NCBI GenBank assembly: GCA_033032175.1
Contig: CM065334.1
Location: 8,181,705-8,245,704, forward strand
Source: Saturnia japonica
Lineage: Eukaryota; Arthropoda; Insecta; Lepidoptera; Saturniidae
Direction of reading: 5' to 3'
DNA length: 64,000 nucleotides
Part shown: piece after piece, positions 33,626 to 49,400 of the stretch
How the letters are laid out: every line of letters begins with the position of its first letter
Position numbering within the stretch: position 1 is the stretch's first letter
Notes under the pieces: model-generated
What the model was told of the DNA's origin: nothing
The model's database searches: none
Seen by the model: the letters and a program-made list of their open reading frames with translations, nothing else
Translations under genes and position numbers: made by a program

Positions 33626-34434
33626 TTACAAAGTATTACCAATTTTTATATCAACGTAATCGAACCAAACGACAAAGGTTCTTATCTCCTGCGGTGATAA
33701 TATAATACCTTTACTTATATTTACTTCTTCGTAACCTTTAACATCATCTTCATCACTGTAATCTAAATGCGCCGTTGAATTCCCATAGAATAAGTTGAAA
33801 TTCTTCAAAAACTTCCCCTTTTTATTCCAAACCAACGGCGTCCAGTCTTTCAGCCACAAATGCGCTCCCAATGTTGTCTCTTTCACCGAATTTATCTTCA
33901 AATTCTTAAACAAATCTATCAAGAACACGGTCTTAATTCCATTTTTGACAACGTCCGAATTCTCTAAATAATTCTCCAATCTTATCAATACAGTTCCATC
34001 GTTCCATTGCTCCAAAGTCAATAAATGAATACCCATTGGTAGTTTACTTTTCAAAGCGCTGAACTCATTGATTTCATCCACCCATTTCTCTTTAGAATCC
34101 GCACCGTAAGCATTATAAGGAGACACGAGTATTTGCGGCGACAATTCTATTTCCTTCGCAAGTATTTTCTCATATATTCTATTTGGCTTATAATCTGCTT
34201 TTGTTAGGTATATATAATGTTTGCCTCTGACTATAATGCCGTGACCGTTTTCTGTATCGTTTAGATGCGTTTGGACACCACTATCGTCAGTGAAAATTAT
34301 ACGATGTATATTTAAATCGATTTCGCCATCATTAAGACTTGTTCCACCTTGAGCTCTGTCGTTGAAGATAGAAAGTCTGATATTCTTAATAAGGTCTTCG
34401 ATGTATATTTTCGTAGTGACTGGATAGTAATTGC
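33626..34434 (-). CDS. Gene 2 last exon
   Basis: Begins with NYYPVTTKIYIED after acceptor tttccag (phase 1). It continues with NDRAQGGTSLNDGEIDLNIH, LPMGIHLLTLEQ, IRLENYLEN and SVKETTLGAHLWLKDW, and ends IRTFVVWFDYVDIKIGNTL and stop. Colinear with the end of gene 1 ([13 protein letters not shown] ... [20 protein letters not shown]). 809 nt. Confidence 0.92.
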
Positions 34435-37400
34435 CTGGAAAGTGGAATGGGATAATTTAAAGTCACAAATATAGCTTCGTAAAAGGGTACTATATTTTAC
34501 ATATGAACAACTATCAACTCTTTTTCCTTTTGTGTTCTCTATTGTTATGTTTTGAAATCCCACTTCTGATATTAGATTATTATCGTCTTCAACAGTACAG
34601 TACTAAACGTAAGCAATAGTTTGTAATATTATTGGAGTTATAATATTCAACTTGAGGGTGATAGCTAGTCAGTTGGTTAATAGAAAATGTCCAACCACCA
34701 TGCTAAGATTTCATCACGATGTTTTTCCTTCACCGGGCGCTCAGGCTTTTTGCAGGGATTCGAACGATCATCGCTTTAGTACTTGCATTGTATTTAGTAA
34801 GATTTTTAGATTACCGTCTTATAAATATTATTTACTCTGATCCATAAGGGACAATCAATAGATCTATAATAAAGGGAACATCTAACTCTCACAATACGGT
34901 TGGCAAATTTAGTCGTGGCCTACTTAAGAGTAGTGCTAACCCTACAGCGTTAAGCACAGAAGTAGGAGTAGCTACCAAATCCTAATGCTTTAAATAATCA
35001 GAGACAAATCGAACCCAGGGTATTTGAATTTAGTCAAGTGGCAGCTAATAATGTTACACAGTAAAGAATTTTCAAAGTAAATTACTTACTTGTTACAGCA
35101 TCCAAATTAACCTGCTCGTACGTAGCACGGAGGTTCTTAACTCTCTTAACCGTCTGCCTTCCATTCGCATCTGTATAAAAAACGCCTCCATTCGCTAAAT
35201 CTGTCATATACCTTATAAATATGTCTTTGCCCATATCATCTTCAGTTGGTACTGGACCTATCAACCAGTCAACTTCAACGTACGGTTTCTCTTTATACAG
35301 TCGTAGAACAAACGATGCATAACTTGAATATCTTGTATGTATTTCTTCGACTAAATCTGTTTTGTAAATAACTGTATCAATGAAATCTATGATGGGCGTT
35401 GGTTTGGGGTCCAGAGGCCTGAAGATGTAGGCGCCAGGTTGTTTTTTATCTCCCCTGCCGAGGCGATGGGGGTCATCAGATTCGTAGAAGTAGAACTGAA
35501 TGTCTAATGCGATAGATACACCGTTTATTAGTGTCATTTTAGCCACTTTTCTTGATGAGTCCAGGTATATATGAATGTACTGAAACAATTGAAAAATCAA
35601 TTTATTGTAAGATTTTTGGTTAAAAGTTTTATGGAGTTTTTATTTCAACCCGACTGATGAAATACCATTCAGCCTACTGAAGATCGCAACCTTGTATTGT
35701 GTTCCTACGAGAGTTTTCTAGAGCTTTTAGGGGATGGGGGCTTCAAGGTCACTAAAGCGTTAGTGATAGCTTTATTGTTATAAGCGTATATAGGTCACGG
35801 TGACAGCTTACGCTTATTTGCCAACACAAGGAAAATGGTCTTTGTTTGAATTGGAATAAAAGGATTTTCTGGGGGTTCATATTAAGGGAATATAACAAAC
35901 GGTTCATGGGGTCGTATACCCTACATAATTGACGTACGATAACTAACTACAGATAGCACTGCAACGCAGTGTAATGCTTTAAAGATTTATTTAACGATTG
36001 CTTGTAACGCAGTAGGGCCTGGGATATGTTTTTAATATCTTATATGGGCGTGGCCAGGTACTTTAGTGTTGGTAAGCGTGCTAAGCATAGGATCTTCCAA
36101 TCAACTTTCTCGCTCCTTCCTATGATATTGGGACCTTCAGACGAGGCGTAAAGAGGCATTTATGCAGGCCGGGATGACAATGGACGACTTTTGGTTTTAG
36201 ACTGTACCTTTATTACCATCAAATGCTGTACAGTCGTATTGAGTCATATTTAGTTTAAGAGTTTAGTGGAAATTTTATTATATTTTTTATTGCACAAAAA
36301 AAGGACAAATGGAGGACTTTATACTAAAAAGCTTTTTCTAGCAGTCTTCCAGGAAAGCAAGAGAAAGGTGTGCATAATATTTAGTAAAAAAAAGAAAATC
36401 TAGCCAATATTCAATTGCTCCAAGTAAAACCTACGTAGCGAATAATTGAAGCAATCCCGAAAGTTAGCTTGTTGGATGTTTATAGGAAGCGAATTCCACA
36501 GTCGTGCGCTGTTACGGCGAAGGATTGGTCGAGGAAATTAGTATGATGACTTGGTATACTGAGAATTAAAGAATCGGAAGATCGTAGCTTCTTAATATAC
36601 ATATACGCAAGATATTGAAATAGTGTTTTTAAATATTTAGGGGATTTGGGATTATTAAGTACGGAGAAAAGAAATTGATCTGATCTGTAGCGTACTGGGT
36701 GGCGATCACCATTCCGGTGATGAATTCCCAATCTTTCAATCTCTCTGTCACTTTGCCTTGCTACTATAAAATAAATAAGTATATCACAGAAGTATCTGTA
36801 ATAACGAAATTATTACCTTATTCATAATAAACTTATCCTTGGAAATTTGATATCTATATACAGGATCCATTGTAACTACTTCTTCCAAAACTTTTCGGCT
36901 TTGACGTCGTTACTTGATCAACAAAGTCCCTACGGGTTTCTGTTGTTGATTCAACTTTCATACCTTTATGTGGAGGTTTAGTAAAATCATTGTCGTATTG
37001 ATAGAACACATCATCCTTTGATGTAGTACTGTATACATTTTTTATTTCATCTTTATCTACGTTTTCATCATCGAAATCCTTCGGTTTCGGCTTTAATACA
37101 ACATCGAACTCATTAGAAACCTTTTCGGCTTTCGTAACGTTACCGAATTCGATCTTCGTCTCAGCTCTATTCGTCGTGGTATCATCGTAATAGTAATAGT
37201 CTTCTGGCTGGTCACCCAAAAGCGACTCCTCATTAACTTTAAGGTTAGTTTGCCTGATTAAGTACTTTTTCCTCTTCTTTATTCTTTTTATTAACGATCG
37301 TTTATTTCTGTTTTCCTTTTTTTCTATGAAATATGATCGGTACCCTAAAGGTGGTAGATTATCAGCTAATGAAGACCAGTTCGTGGTCTGCTGCCGTGAC

Positions 37401-40400
37401 CCTCTCTGGTATGTTCAGAACGGCTTGTGGAATTTTTATTATGGATGCATTTAATTTTTCCACTGAAATATTTTAGATATTTAGGTAATAAATGATTAAA
37501 TAATTGAATCTGCTTATTAGGTATTAGATGGCTGTACGACTTGACTGAGTTGTAAATATCATACTATCGCGCCGTAATGAAAAGGGTGCAACTAACTAAA
37601 ACTCAAACCAGAGGAAAAAAACTGTGATGTCATAATCTGTTAAAATATGGCACTTGTGTCTTTTTAAACTAACTGTAAATCGAGAACGGAAGCTCGTGGG
37701 GGGAAAAAATACTATTAAGTAAGCCTCTTTTCCCTATTTTAAATATATAACGCAATTTTGGAAAAAACTGGCAAATTCGCCCTTCTTTCTTATGATGAAA
37801 AGCCCGCCATAATACTATTGATTAGGGGCGTCATATTTCGGGACCATAGACACCACCCTCAAGTTGAAAATCTGTCGACAAGCACCAATAGGTGTGTTCC
37901 AGCAGCTGCACTTAACAGCCAGTCTTCCACTAGGCTTGCGTACTACCGTCTTGGGCCACATCGTCAAAAAATATCAGATGGACTGTTCTCAAGGTATAAA
38001 AAAGGAAAAAAGACTTGGTCCCACTTCTGACTTTAAAATGGTACCAACTTTGGCCACATCGTTAATACGACTATATGATTGGAGTCAAATGTGCACTTTT
38101 TATACAAAAAGTTTGACTAACTATACACATGCCAAAATACAAGAACTTATTGCAAAATAATAATAAAAATTGGACTTACATTTCGGATTATATACGGTAT
38201 ATTCGTCATTCTGTATGGGCAGCCGGATCGCTTTAGAAACAGGCCAAGCCAGAGGATTGTATATGACAACCTAGATTTATAGTATTTTACTTATTATTAA
38301 TTGATTAAAAATAACATCAAAGAACTTAAAAATTCAATACAATAAAAAAAATGAAAAAGGATATATTTTTCTATTTTTGGTCTTTATTAGATTCCCAAAC
38401 GTCGTACTTAAATATTATATAGCCTATGTCACTCCCACAATTAAGATGAATCTAACGACACCTCGTATGCTAAAATACATCAAACCGTTTAGGCTGCAGA
38501 GCGTGACATAGAAACAGACATACATACATACATACGCTCAAAAAACATAACCCTCCTTTTTCGCATTCGGGAAATAAGTCATTCTTTTAAATCTACCTGA
38601 TGGTAACCAGAGTAAAATCCAATAACAACGGCAACCATCAAGAGATCTGTAATCCATTTCGGCAGCTGTACGTACATCGGCCGATCCCAAAACGTGACAA
38701 ACCAAAACAGAGTAACTGTGGTGGTCGCGACCTATCCGGGTACAGAGGGACCTGTACCACTCCGATTGATTTGGATATACAGCGTCTGTTCCCGAAACGC
38801 GACATGTCAAAGGCTGATTTTATAGTGACGATATTTTATAGAGGCGAAATATCGAATCGGGATTTCGAACGCAGTAAATCCATACATATATCTATGGACC
38901 TATCACAAACATACAGTAGTTTTCCGTTCGTAGTTCTCTCCGGTTCGAAATTCTGCATGGTAGTCTGTGCCTCCGGAACCTCACACGGAAAAAAACTTTC
39001 GAATGCATCTCTTTCATAGATTTTGTATAAGTCGCATCACACATTCGATAATTCCGTACGGAACGCCAGTCAGTCAATTTGGCCCTTTTGACTGTCTTGC
39101 AATCTTTGAGTGATAAGAGGATGTTCCCAGTAACGGCGATGTATTTTCTTCTTCTTAGCAAGATACAGCAACAATCCAATCGCAAGTAGAAAATCGTCGT
39201 CTATAGCTGTTAAAATGTCTGAACTTAATGGTCGTTGTCTCTTAACTGAGCCTTGTTATTCTGAACGGAAATAAACGTATGTGTGTGTGAAATATGTACG
39301 GAATCGCGAATCGATATTTCGAATAGATATCCCGAAACGGAACTCCACCTGTGTGTGGCCGCTATAAGGCCAGCGTGTTTGGTAAACGTTGCTTAAAAGC
39401 CAGCGCAAACTGTGTAACGAGTTAAGTCACTCACGCGCTGTCCATCGTCTTCTACAAACTGGAAGACAACAACTAGCGACACGTCCAGTCAGCGTGGTAA
39501 CGTGACGCTTTTTGACCGCAGTAGGCGTATCGACACGAGCGCCAGTGTGACCACATTGCAATTCGTCAATCTACTTCGGCAACTTCAAAAATCTACCAAA
39601 AACAACCAGAGCCTAGGCGTGGAAATCTGTCAGAGCGTTGAAATGAATACAGCGAAAAAAATTGGTCATTTGCGCAAAATTTTCTTTGTGATCACATAAA
39701 TACCCTGACTAACAATAGTTTGTTCGATAGTGCTGCTAATAATTGTTGTCTTTTGTATTTCCTTTCATGTCGATAAATTCAATTTCAAAACAAGGAAGAA
39801 AACTTGCAGTACAATACGTCTCCAAATACCGTGCACGACCAAACTTCACCTTACACCTCAGTCCCCAATTCACTTACTTATTTCTTTCTCGCTTATACGT
39901 AAAACGTTATTTGTCAAAGAAAGAGAGAGCTATGTAGATTTAAGTTACAAAACGAGTTTACTTATAGACGGAGAAATCCCGAAGACCGTGGTTAATAGGA
40001 AATTGCCATTAATTTGATCCAAAAACTACCAAGTATACCTGGAAAAATACCAAATTAGTGTAAATATGCCAAAATCTACCGAATACCTTTTCACTACCAA
40101 AACCAAGCCCAAAGAGCCTTATTAAATCTACCAAAAAGGTAGAACACAACCACATGTGGTCTCACTGACGAGCGTGGTTTACCGATAGCGCGGGTCAGAC
40201 GCCTAACAAAATACGAGAGTAGACACTATAAAAATTTGTCGCATTTGCGCCAGCGAAGCTTACGGCACGCGAGGTTATAAGCCACTATAAAACAGCCTAA
40301 GCGTGACAGTATGGCGGGTGTTAAGACTTGGTATATGGTGGTCGTGATACAGTCAGACACAATTGTCATGTCCCAGTAATGATAAACAATATCGGTTAAA

Positions 40401-43400
40401 TATTTACTATAAATAAATGTTAATGATTGGCGAAATAAGCGAATTATAAACTGAATCAGCGATTTATACTTTATGTCTAACCTCGTAGGAATATGACTTG
40501 ATAATGACGACGCCCTCTCTGTTCATTCATTAAATTAATCATATAATAAATTATTTGCCAAAAGTATTGATACTCAAAAGTGTTTTTTCCTAGGAATGCC
40601 ATCTGCTAAGAAAAATATAATTCAAAGCTCAATCTACTAATAATCTGTATACACCCAAACAATGCATGGAAGTTACTGCTATTTAAAAATAATTGTCACC
40701 GCTGTGAAATTATATTTTTTATCACTGTTATTTCACTTGCGATAAATGAATTTTATAAGTGTAATAAAAATAGAGACCTTTTTTGTTATTATTTGTTGGT
40801 TACAATTTATTCTTAAGTGAAATAAATTCATATAATTACGCAATACATAGTCAGAGACCAATAAAAAAAAACATGTGAAAACATTTTTTCTCATGTGTAG
40901 CAGTTATTTTGTATTCAATATAGCAGGTGACAAATTATTTTTGTTTTCGTATGAAAAATAGCAGTGATGCATTATAATTTCCATGCCTGCATTTTGTATA
41001 TTGTGCGAAATATTCACTGACTAACTCACTACGTTAACATTATACTCGATCGAGTTTCTTGTCGGCTCTTCTCGACTGGAAGTTTGTCCAAACATTAACA
41101 TTCAAAAGTGTCTTCTTTGGACCTAAATTGCATAAAGTATTATAAATTTTGATTTTTCTAATAAAGATACTAACAAATGATTGTTCTGAATCCGTGTTAA
41201 GACATCGAGAGATATTGAACGAACATCTGTAGTAGATCGTGGACAGCCGGCTTCTGCGCAGTTTGCTGAATGAAGAAGAGATTAAAATCTTAAAATATAT
41301 ATACAATATGTATCAAAAAGCCGTCGAATCCGGTAAGGGTATATAGGTACCCCAATGACATTACCAAAAAAATAAAAAAAATTATTTATTATAAAAACAA
41401 AAACGTTATTGCGATTTAAAATTAACATATTTAATTTTAGTTTCCCTAAAATTTAGCAAATTTTTAAAACGTGTTAACACTGTACCAAGCCCCGTCGCGG
41501 CGCAGCGGTACGTTTGATCGTATGGCGGTACCCTGCGCCGCGCCGCCTGTATTGCCATGTAAGTTTCCTCATTTAACTAATTTTTTTTACATTTTATTAG
41601 GGGTAATTTTTTTTACTTATAATCTGAGATAATATAAACAGAATATAATTTCGATACCGGATAACACCTTCACGGATCCGACGGGGTTTTTAATACATAT
41701 TGTACAAAAAGAAACCATGGCTGACAAAATAAGCTTTATGACTCCTTGATAAGATAATCTTCGACCAGACTAAGTGCAGGATTATGAATTTATGACCACG
41801 ATGGGTCTTTTTGACCACTTGCAAAGCTTTAGAGCTATGAGTGTGCACTTTGTCATTTTGCTTTTCAGTTGTAGAAGATTTTTCATCAGTAAAGAGGATA
41901 TCTCTATGCCTTTCACCCACGTATCGACAGCAAACGTTATGAACGATCCACCCTGTTTAAGTGTAGGGATCGATTAAGGCAAGTCATATTTGATGATACG
42001 CGAAATAACGTTTTTTTTTTAAAAAGCATACGGCCTGCCTTATGGTGAGCTGGCTACCACAGAACTCATTAAGCCTTATTCACCGCCATAAGGTTATTTT
42101 ACTGCGATGGCTGCCGGCCTTAACAGAATTAGTAGCTGTAATAGAATGTGGTCTCCCTGATCTTTTATGATTTTTACAGAGGAAATGTTGATGTTCACTT
42201 TGTGAGAGGAAATCACTGAAATCCTGTTTTTTTCAACACCCCATTACAAACTTTTCAAGAACTATACCAAACTATTAGAGACATAGAAATACCGCCTTAG
42301 TAAAAATTATTTATTTATTTGTTGAGCGTTTTCTGATGGCATATTAAAATCGATGGTCTGGAGTACCTGATGTAGAACCTTACGAGCTCCGTTAATCAGT
42401 AAGAGCAATCGACATGTCGCCTTGGTAAAAATCTAATGAGCGTTTTCTAATGGTCCATAAAAATCTAAGATCTATAACTAGAGTAACTGATGTGGAACCC
42501 AAAGAGCCCAGCCAAACTTAAAAAAAAAAGAAAACATTTAGCTTCGGTGAAAATGAGTTCTGTGGAACGCTAAGACCAATAAATTCAAACAACGTGATTA
42601 TCGATATTATGAAATTCCAGTACCTAGACTAGCTCCAGTAGTATTGATTAAGATCCTTCATAATAAACTACAAAAAGAAGTGAAGTTCCAACAAAGAAAT
42701 GCTGTTTTTGTTTTTAAAGATCTTACTTGAACGCTTGCTTCAGAAGTAGTGTCGACCTTTGGACCGCTACATACAATTTCTCCATGTAATATTTCATGAC
42801 GTGGACTCTAAGGCCGCCTGTTATCACGTTGTGGTCTTGGAACACACCTAAAAGTCATATATATATATATATATATTTAAAAAGGAAAAAAATGTTCATA
42901 TACTGATCAGTGATCTTATCTATACAATTAATAAAATTGAAGTGTCTGTTTGTAATGTCAAAATAACAGTTTTTTACTAAATGCATATGAAAGTATATAC
43001 GATACATATAACTAAAAAATCAAGTTTTAAAAGTTCTGTCTGTCTGTTTGTTCCAAACCCATTACCAATCTTCGAAACGGTTGGACCGATTTTGACGGGA
43101 CTTTCACTGATGATATAGGAAGTAACTAAGGGCAACTTTTATTTTAGAAAAAGAATTAGGGTTCTGCACAAATCAAAAAAAAAACTGGTCATGGTGAATC
43201 GATTCGGGCGCTTAAATGGATTACGCTGAATAAAATATATAAGATATAGCAAATTAATGTAGAACATAATTGTAGACATTAAAAAGACCTACATAAAAGT
43301 CAGCGAGAGTATATGTATTTCTTCTAAGGAACAGCCACAGTAAGCATTTTATTTAGTCTTTATAATAGCCGGGAGCGGGAGAGCAATATTTGCGCGGGCA

Positions 43401-46400
43401 TTCTGTAGTCCACGTGAGCGAAGCCGCGGGCACAGGTAGTTGTTAATAAAATAGAATTACCCATTATCCACATAAATTCTTCAAATAGTTTATCATTGTT
43501 CCACAATCTCGCGAGGACCTGCAACTGTTTCGCCATCTGGTATAAAGCGGAAACGTGTTTTTGTATATTAATCTCTTTTTACCCGACAGAGAAAAAGGAG
43601 AGTTATATTTTTCTGTATATATATACTGTATATATACAGTGTGTATTAAAAACCCCGTCGGATCCGTGAAGTTGTGTTACCAGGTATCGAGATTATATTC
43701 TGTTTATGTTATCTATCTCAGATTATAAGTAAAAAAAATACTCCTAATAAAACATAAAAAAAATTAGCTAAATGAGGAAACTTATATGGCAACACGGGCG
43801 GCGCGGCGCAGGATACCGACATACGATCAAACTTACAGCTGAGCCGCGCTGGGGCTGCCGACGGTGTTATCACGTTTTAAAAATTTGCTAAATTTTAGGG
43901 AACCTAAAACTAAATATAATCGCAATAAAAATTTTATTTTCATAATAAATAAAATTTTGATATATTTTTTTGTTAATTTCATTGGGGTACCTATATACCC
44001 TTTTCGGATTCGACGGGGTTTTTAATACATATTGAATATGTATGTCAATTTTTTGGCACGCTCTGTAGCCTAAATGTCTATACGAGATGTCCTTAGATTA
44101 ATTATAGAAGTGACATAAGCTATATAATATTTAAGTATGACGTCTTGAGAATCAAACAAGACAATTTTTAACGAAAAAGAAAATCAACTGCATTGGTTTT
44201 GGGAAGTTCCCTGGTGTATCTTCGAAGTTGAAGGGTCATTGCCAATGAAATTAAAATTGAACCACCCTTAAAGTATTCCCTATCCAACAAAAAAAGAATC
44301 ATCGAAATCGGTTAATAAACATAAAACATGGCTGAATAAAAAATATATAACGTTCTCCGCGCTCCGTCTTTTCTAGAAGTGGGTTAATAAAAATCCAAAA
44401 ATAGTTTTTTTTGTCCAGTGTATTTGTTTCGATCGAGTTTTTTGTTTCCTTTTTCATAACTTAGCTTCGTTTATTGCTTTAATATAAGTCGAAAATGAGA
44501 CAACGATAATTTCAAAAGTAGGAGTAACACAAAACTGAAACAAAATCATATGTTCAGTTTACATGCGTTATGAGTGCAAGTAACCTTTCGAGAACTTAAA
44601 AATATCTTCTTTAAAATTCTTAAATCAGTGAGACTCCTACTATCGACCACTCGTACTGTACTTTAAACGGTTCGTACAAATCAGGACGTCTCATACAGTT
44701 AAGTCAATTCGAAGACTATAACAATTATGAAAATGAGGACTTGCATTAATCGTATATAAATTAATGTATTCTATTTCATTCTCTAGCAGTCTAAATCCTA
44801 TAGATGCATGTGTTTGTCTCCTTTACGTTTCTTCGCGACTCAAATTAAAACAGTACTAAAAAAGTTATTACTTTAAAAACATAACATAAAATACCTAGAA
44901 AACTATTACCTGTAAAAATACGTGCCCTTCCCTGGCCATTAGCTTGAGAGCCGGTCGAGAAGTGTACATTCCAGTGGTGTAGGTAAACTTGTCATATGCC
45001 ATAGGGAAGAAGTCGTCCTGTTTTATTTCTAGTTCTGGGCTGGAAATAATAATCGGAAAACATTTTACGGTTATTTGAATGTAATATAAGCTATATCTAG
45101 CATAAATAATATCAAAAACAAAATAATCTTTATTCAATTTAGGCTGCACTTATGAACGTCAAAACACTACTGCCAGTTCGGAAAACGTCCCAGACATCGA
45201 GAAGAACCGGTAAGAAACTCCATCGACTTTTTTTTGTCAACTGTACAAAATATGTTAATACAACAGGTACAATAATAATACCTTAGTGGATATATCACTA
45301 TCATTCACATAATGATCCACCCTATAATAATCTTTTGACAGTAAAGTCCGCTTGACATGGCCCTTGAACTTGTTGTCAGGTAAATCAGTAATGTGCTTCG
45401 GAATCTTGTTATAGAACCTAACACTATTACCTAAAAAACTTTTATTAGTCTTACTAAGTCTAAAACACGGTATGGCTAATGTATCTCTATTTCTAGTATT
45501 AACATTGCGCTGATCTTTGATAAAACCTAGCTTGAATGGACAATAATAGTATTTTTTTACAAAAAACTGGCATAACTACTAATTTATATCAGAACTGAGA
45601 TGAATCCTCAATCACAATCTATCACATATCGTTAGAAAGTTGATAGAATTTGATTTGATCACTATCGTGCTACCACCCTTGGTGTAGGTATTATATACTA
45701 CGTACTAATGCAACTATTTCGATAAAAAATTGTGCTCCAATTGATACCGCGGGGCGCGGGGCACGCACGTATTAATACATTCTACTTAATAATGAAATAT
45801 CACTCCTTGACTTTTACATGTGTTTCTAGAGTTGTATAAATAACTGTATCCTCAGTCCACATGAATGCATATTTATGAAGTAACATTTAACACTGAAACG
45901 TGTAATCGTAACAAGCGCCCAGCACAGTCTGAGTGAGTACGAGTGTATGCACTCGAACGCATGTTTCAAACAATCTGGTTGAGGTGTCGTTTCTAATACG
46001 TAATAATATAATACCGCAATGCGGTAACCTATATTATAAAATAAATAAGGGGGCTTACAAGTATTGCGTAACGCAATTTGGGGGTGAGGGAGGGGTCTTA
46101 TTAACGTTACGATGCGTTAAAAGGGCGGGAGGAGGTTCGAACAACGCGTTACGTAAATATATTTTTTAAAATTTAAATAAAAAACTAGGCAATTAAAAAT
46201 TAAAATTACAGAAAAATATTACAACGCGTTACATGGGAGAAAGGAGGCTCAAAAATTGCGTTATGTAATACCTGAACGCCCCCTAAGTAAAAAAAATCGT
46301 AAATACTTCTCTTCATGAACGGCTTTGAGATAACAGGCTGGTGTTGAATAGAAAAGGTGAAGGTTCGCTCCCGAGCTGTAACTTTTCTTATTTACCTCAC

Positions 46401-49400
46401 TGTAAAAGAGAACGTATGGTTACAACAACGTCATAGTGACTGACTTCAGACAAAATCACCTAGTCACTTTCAACGCGGAGTGATATATCGTTTTCAAGCC
46501 AGCGGTGTAAGGGGTGTAGAATTGCATTTTGAAGACTGAGACACCCGAGCCAAACTCACCTGCACGTGCTGCACCCGGCTGAGTAACGAACGAGGAAATG
46601 CCGAAACAAAATTCAGTCACAGTGACACGTTTATGCGTTTTCGGGATCAGCCTGTGCATATTCATTTTTTATGCAGGCATGAAAGCGGTGACCGTCGTTG
46701 GATTACAATCACTCGGTGGTCGCCGTTGTGTGTTACAAAAAAAAAACTTTAATTTTATAGGACTAGCTGTGTTCCACGGTTTCACCCGTGTTGAACTTTG
46801 CAGCAACCCATCAGCGGGCCTCTAGCGCACCCGTGTAGGTCTATCGTTGTTATCACTGTTCATCAAACTCAGGGTCGAGTATGGAACATATATTGGCTTA
46901 AATGAATATTAATGCGTGTCTGTTTTAATGACTGTTTTAATTCTTTTTTATTTTCAACGGTTTTTGTAACGATCATTAAATTTGCTTGTCTTCTTCTTCT
47001 TCTTCCTAACTTGGCAACGGGTCCTCTTTAATGGAAACCATTACTGGCATTATCGAGTGAATTAATAGTGTCAAGTGTTATGACGATTCAGTATCCTAAC
47101 AAGATGGTGGCTCCCTTGTTAGAACTTTCTAGGAAGATTTTGTGGGATTTCAGAATGAATGTTTTCAGCTTATATTTATAATCCACCTCACTTATGCACA
47201 AAAACCAAACTATATCACGCAAAACGCCAACAATATTACATAATATAGGGTCAAAAACCTAACATAATGAATTAAAAATAAAAACCACAACATGTCACTT
47301 CAAGATCCCGCCAAAAAAATCCATTTGCTTGTCGCTAATTCGTTCGCCGGCGTCGGCGTCACGCTCCAAGGACTTCAGAAGAACGACGTTAGGCGTGAAC
47401 ATCACTTTCCGTATTTGCATACAGCTTGTCATCATTAGAGTCATGGCTTCAAGTTATATAGCCCATAACCTTTCTCAATAAAAAGGGCTATTGTTGTTGA
47501 ATATGGAACGCAACCATTTTTAGTTCCTTTTTTCTGAACGTACAGCGCTTCCTTCCTGCTGTCACTTCACTTGTTCTGTAACTGTAAAGTTGTACTGTAA
47601 TAAAACCAAGTTTATGAAAGAATATATTTTATTTACCACATCTACGCAATTTTCCTTCATGGTAGCAGAGCGTGGTTGTATGTGGTATAGTTTAAAATAT
47701 CAAAAAAGTGAAAATACAACTTCAGACAGTGAAATACAAGTTAGTTTAGATTTGAACCAAAGTCATAATTGCAACGTGGCCGACTGAACATTCACGTGTA
47801 AAAATAATTTTTCATCCAGAGTGTAACACGTCGAAATGGGCTCAAATATGTTTAATCTGGAAAAACTAATTGGAAGAGAAAACTTTTCGACTTGGAAATT
47901 TAGTATGAAAACATATTTAGAGCACGAAGATTTGTGGTGCTGCGTTGAACCCGGCAAAGATCCTGTAGATAATAACAAGGACATCAAGGCGAAGGCTAAG
48001 CTGATTTTATTATTGGATCCGCAAAATTATGTTCATGTTCAAGAATGTAAAACTACAAAACAGGTATGGGATAGTTTACACAGAGCTTTTGATGATAACG
48101 GGCTTACAAGAAAAGTAGGTCTGCTTAGGGACTTAATAAATACTACATTAGAGTCAAGCGATAGTGTCGAAGAGTATGTAAGCAAGATCATGACAACAGC
48201 TCACAAACTCCGGAATATAGGATTTGATGTCAATGATGAATGGCTTGGAACTTTGATGTTGGCAGGCTTGCCTATTGAATACAAGCCCATGATCATGGGG
48301 CTAGAGAGTTCAGGTATTACAATCAGTGCTGACTCAGTCAAATCTAAACTAATTCAAGAGGTCAATGTATCAAAGTCAGCTGCTTTTTATACAAACTCTA
48401 AAAAATATAATAATCTAAAAACACAGCCACTAAAAGCAAAGGGACCGAGATGTTTCAACTGCAATAGACATGGACATTTTGCCAAGTTTTGTAAGCTACC
48501 TAAGAAAACAGCACATAAAGTAGAAAGCTCCAGTTTTGTTGCAGCTTTTTCAGCCACCACTCAAGAAAAAAGTGATAAATGGTTCATAGACTCCGGTGCA
48601 TCCATGCATATGACAAGCAGAAGCGAGTGGATGTACAATGTTACAGAGACATCAGTGAAGAATATTACAGTAGCTAACAGGGAGCCATTAGCTGTAAAGA
48701 GAGTTGGATGTGTGGACATTTATTTAAATCATGAAGATAAAATTCAGGTAAAAAATGTTTTATTTGTTCCTGGGTTAGCTGCTAATCTCCTTTCTGTCAG
48801 TACTATTGTAAAGAGTGGATATAAAGTTTCATTTAATAACAAGGGATGTCAAATTGAAAATGGAAATGGGGAAATTATATGCTCTGCAACATTGAACAAC
48901 AATTTGTATATAATGAACACTAGTATAGAGATCGCTCATTTAACTTCAAATTCAAACTGTAATGACACTTATTTATGGCACTTGCGCATGGCACATTTGA
49001 ATTTTGCAGATGTAAAGAACCTACCTGGTTGTGCTGAGGGTGTGTCTCTGTCTCAGAATGAAAGTAATGTCATCAGCTGTATCCATTGTTTGGAAGGTAA
49101 GCAAGCCAGATTGCCATTTAATAATGTTGGTTCCAGAGCAACGAGACCGCTAGAACTAATACATTCTGATTTATGTGGTCCTATGGAAAATGTGTCATAT
49201 GGAGGCATGAAATATTTTATCACTTATATAGATGACTTTACACGAATGGTTCATATATATCTCCTTAAAGATAAAATGAGTGTTCAAAATACCTTTATGG
49301 ATTTCAAATTAAAAGTAGGTAATGAATTGGAACTTAAAATTAAAATTATACGCACCGATAATGGCAAAGAGTATTGTAATCATAATTTCCAGAAGTTCTT

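Noticed and set aside
37321..37350. Splice acceptor at 37345 (ctttag|GGTACC on the minus strand) as an exon start in gene 2
   Set aside because: CCT TTA GGG TAC codes for the conserved PPLGY motif. The coding sequence continues upstream (IPERVTAADHELVF) once one extra base is discounted, and the real acceptor is at 37463.
37758..38160. Overlapping + strand open frames of 90 and 98 codons
   Set aside because: They lie mostly over a reverse copy of the SINE-like repeat F and show no protein family resemblance.
38600..39019. + strand open frame of 139 codons
   Set aside because: It is opposite the Harbinger remnant, with unconvincing composition and no motif. Treated as a chance frame.
43612..43638. 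TATATATAC palindrome as a regulatory hairpin
   Set aside because: It is low-complexity TA sequence at the edge of a MITE, with no sign of function beyond a likely insertion site.
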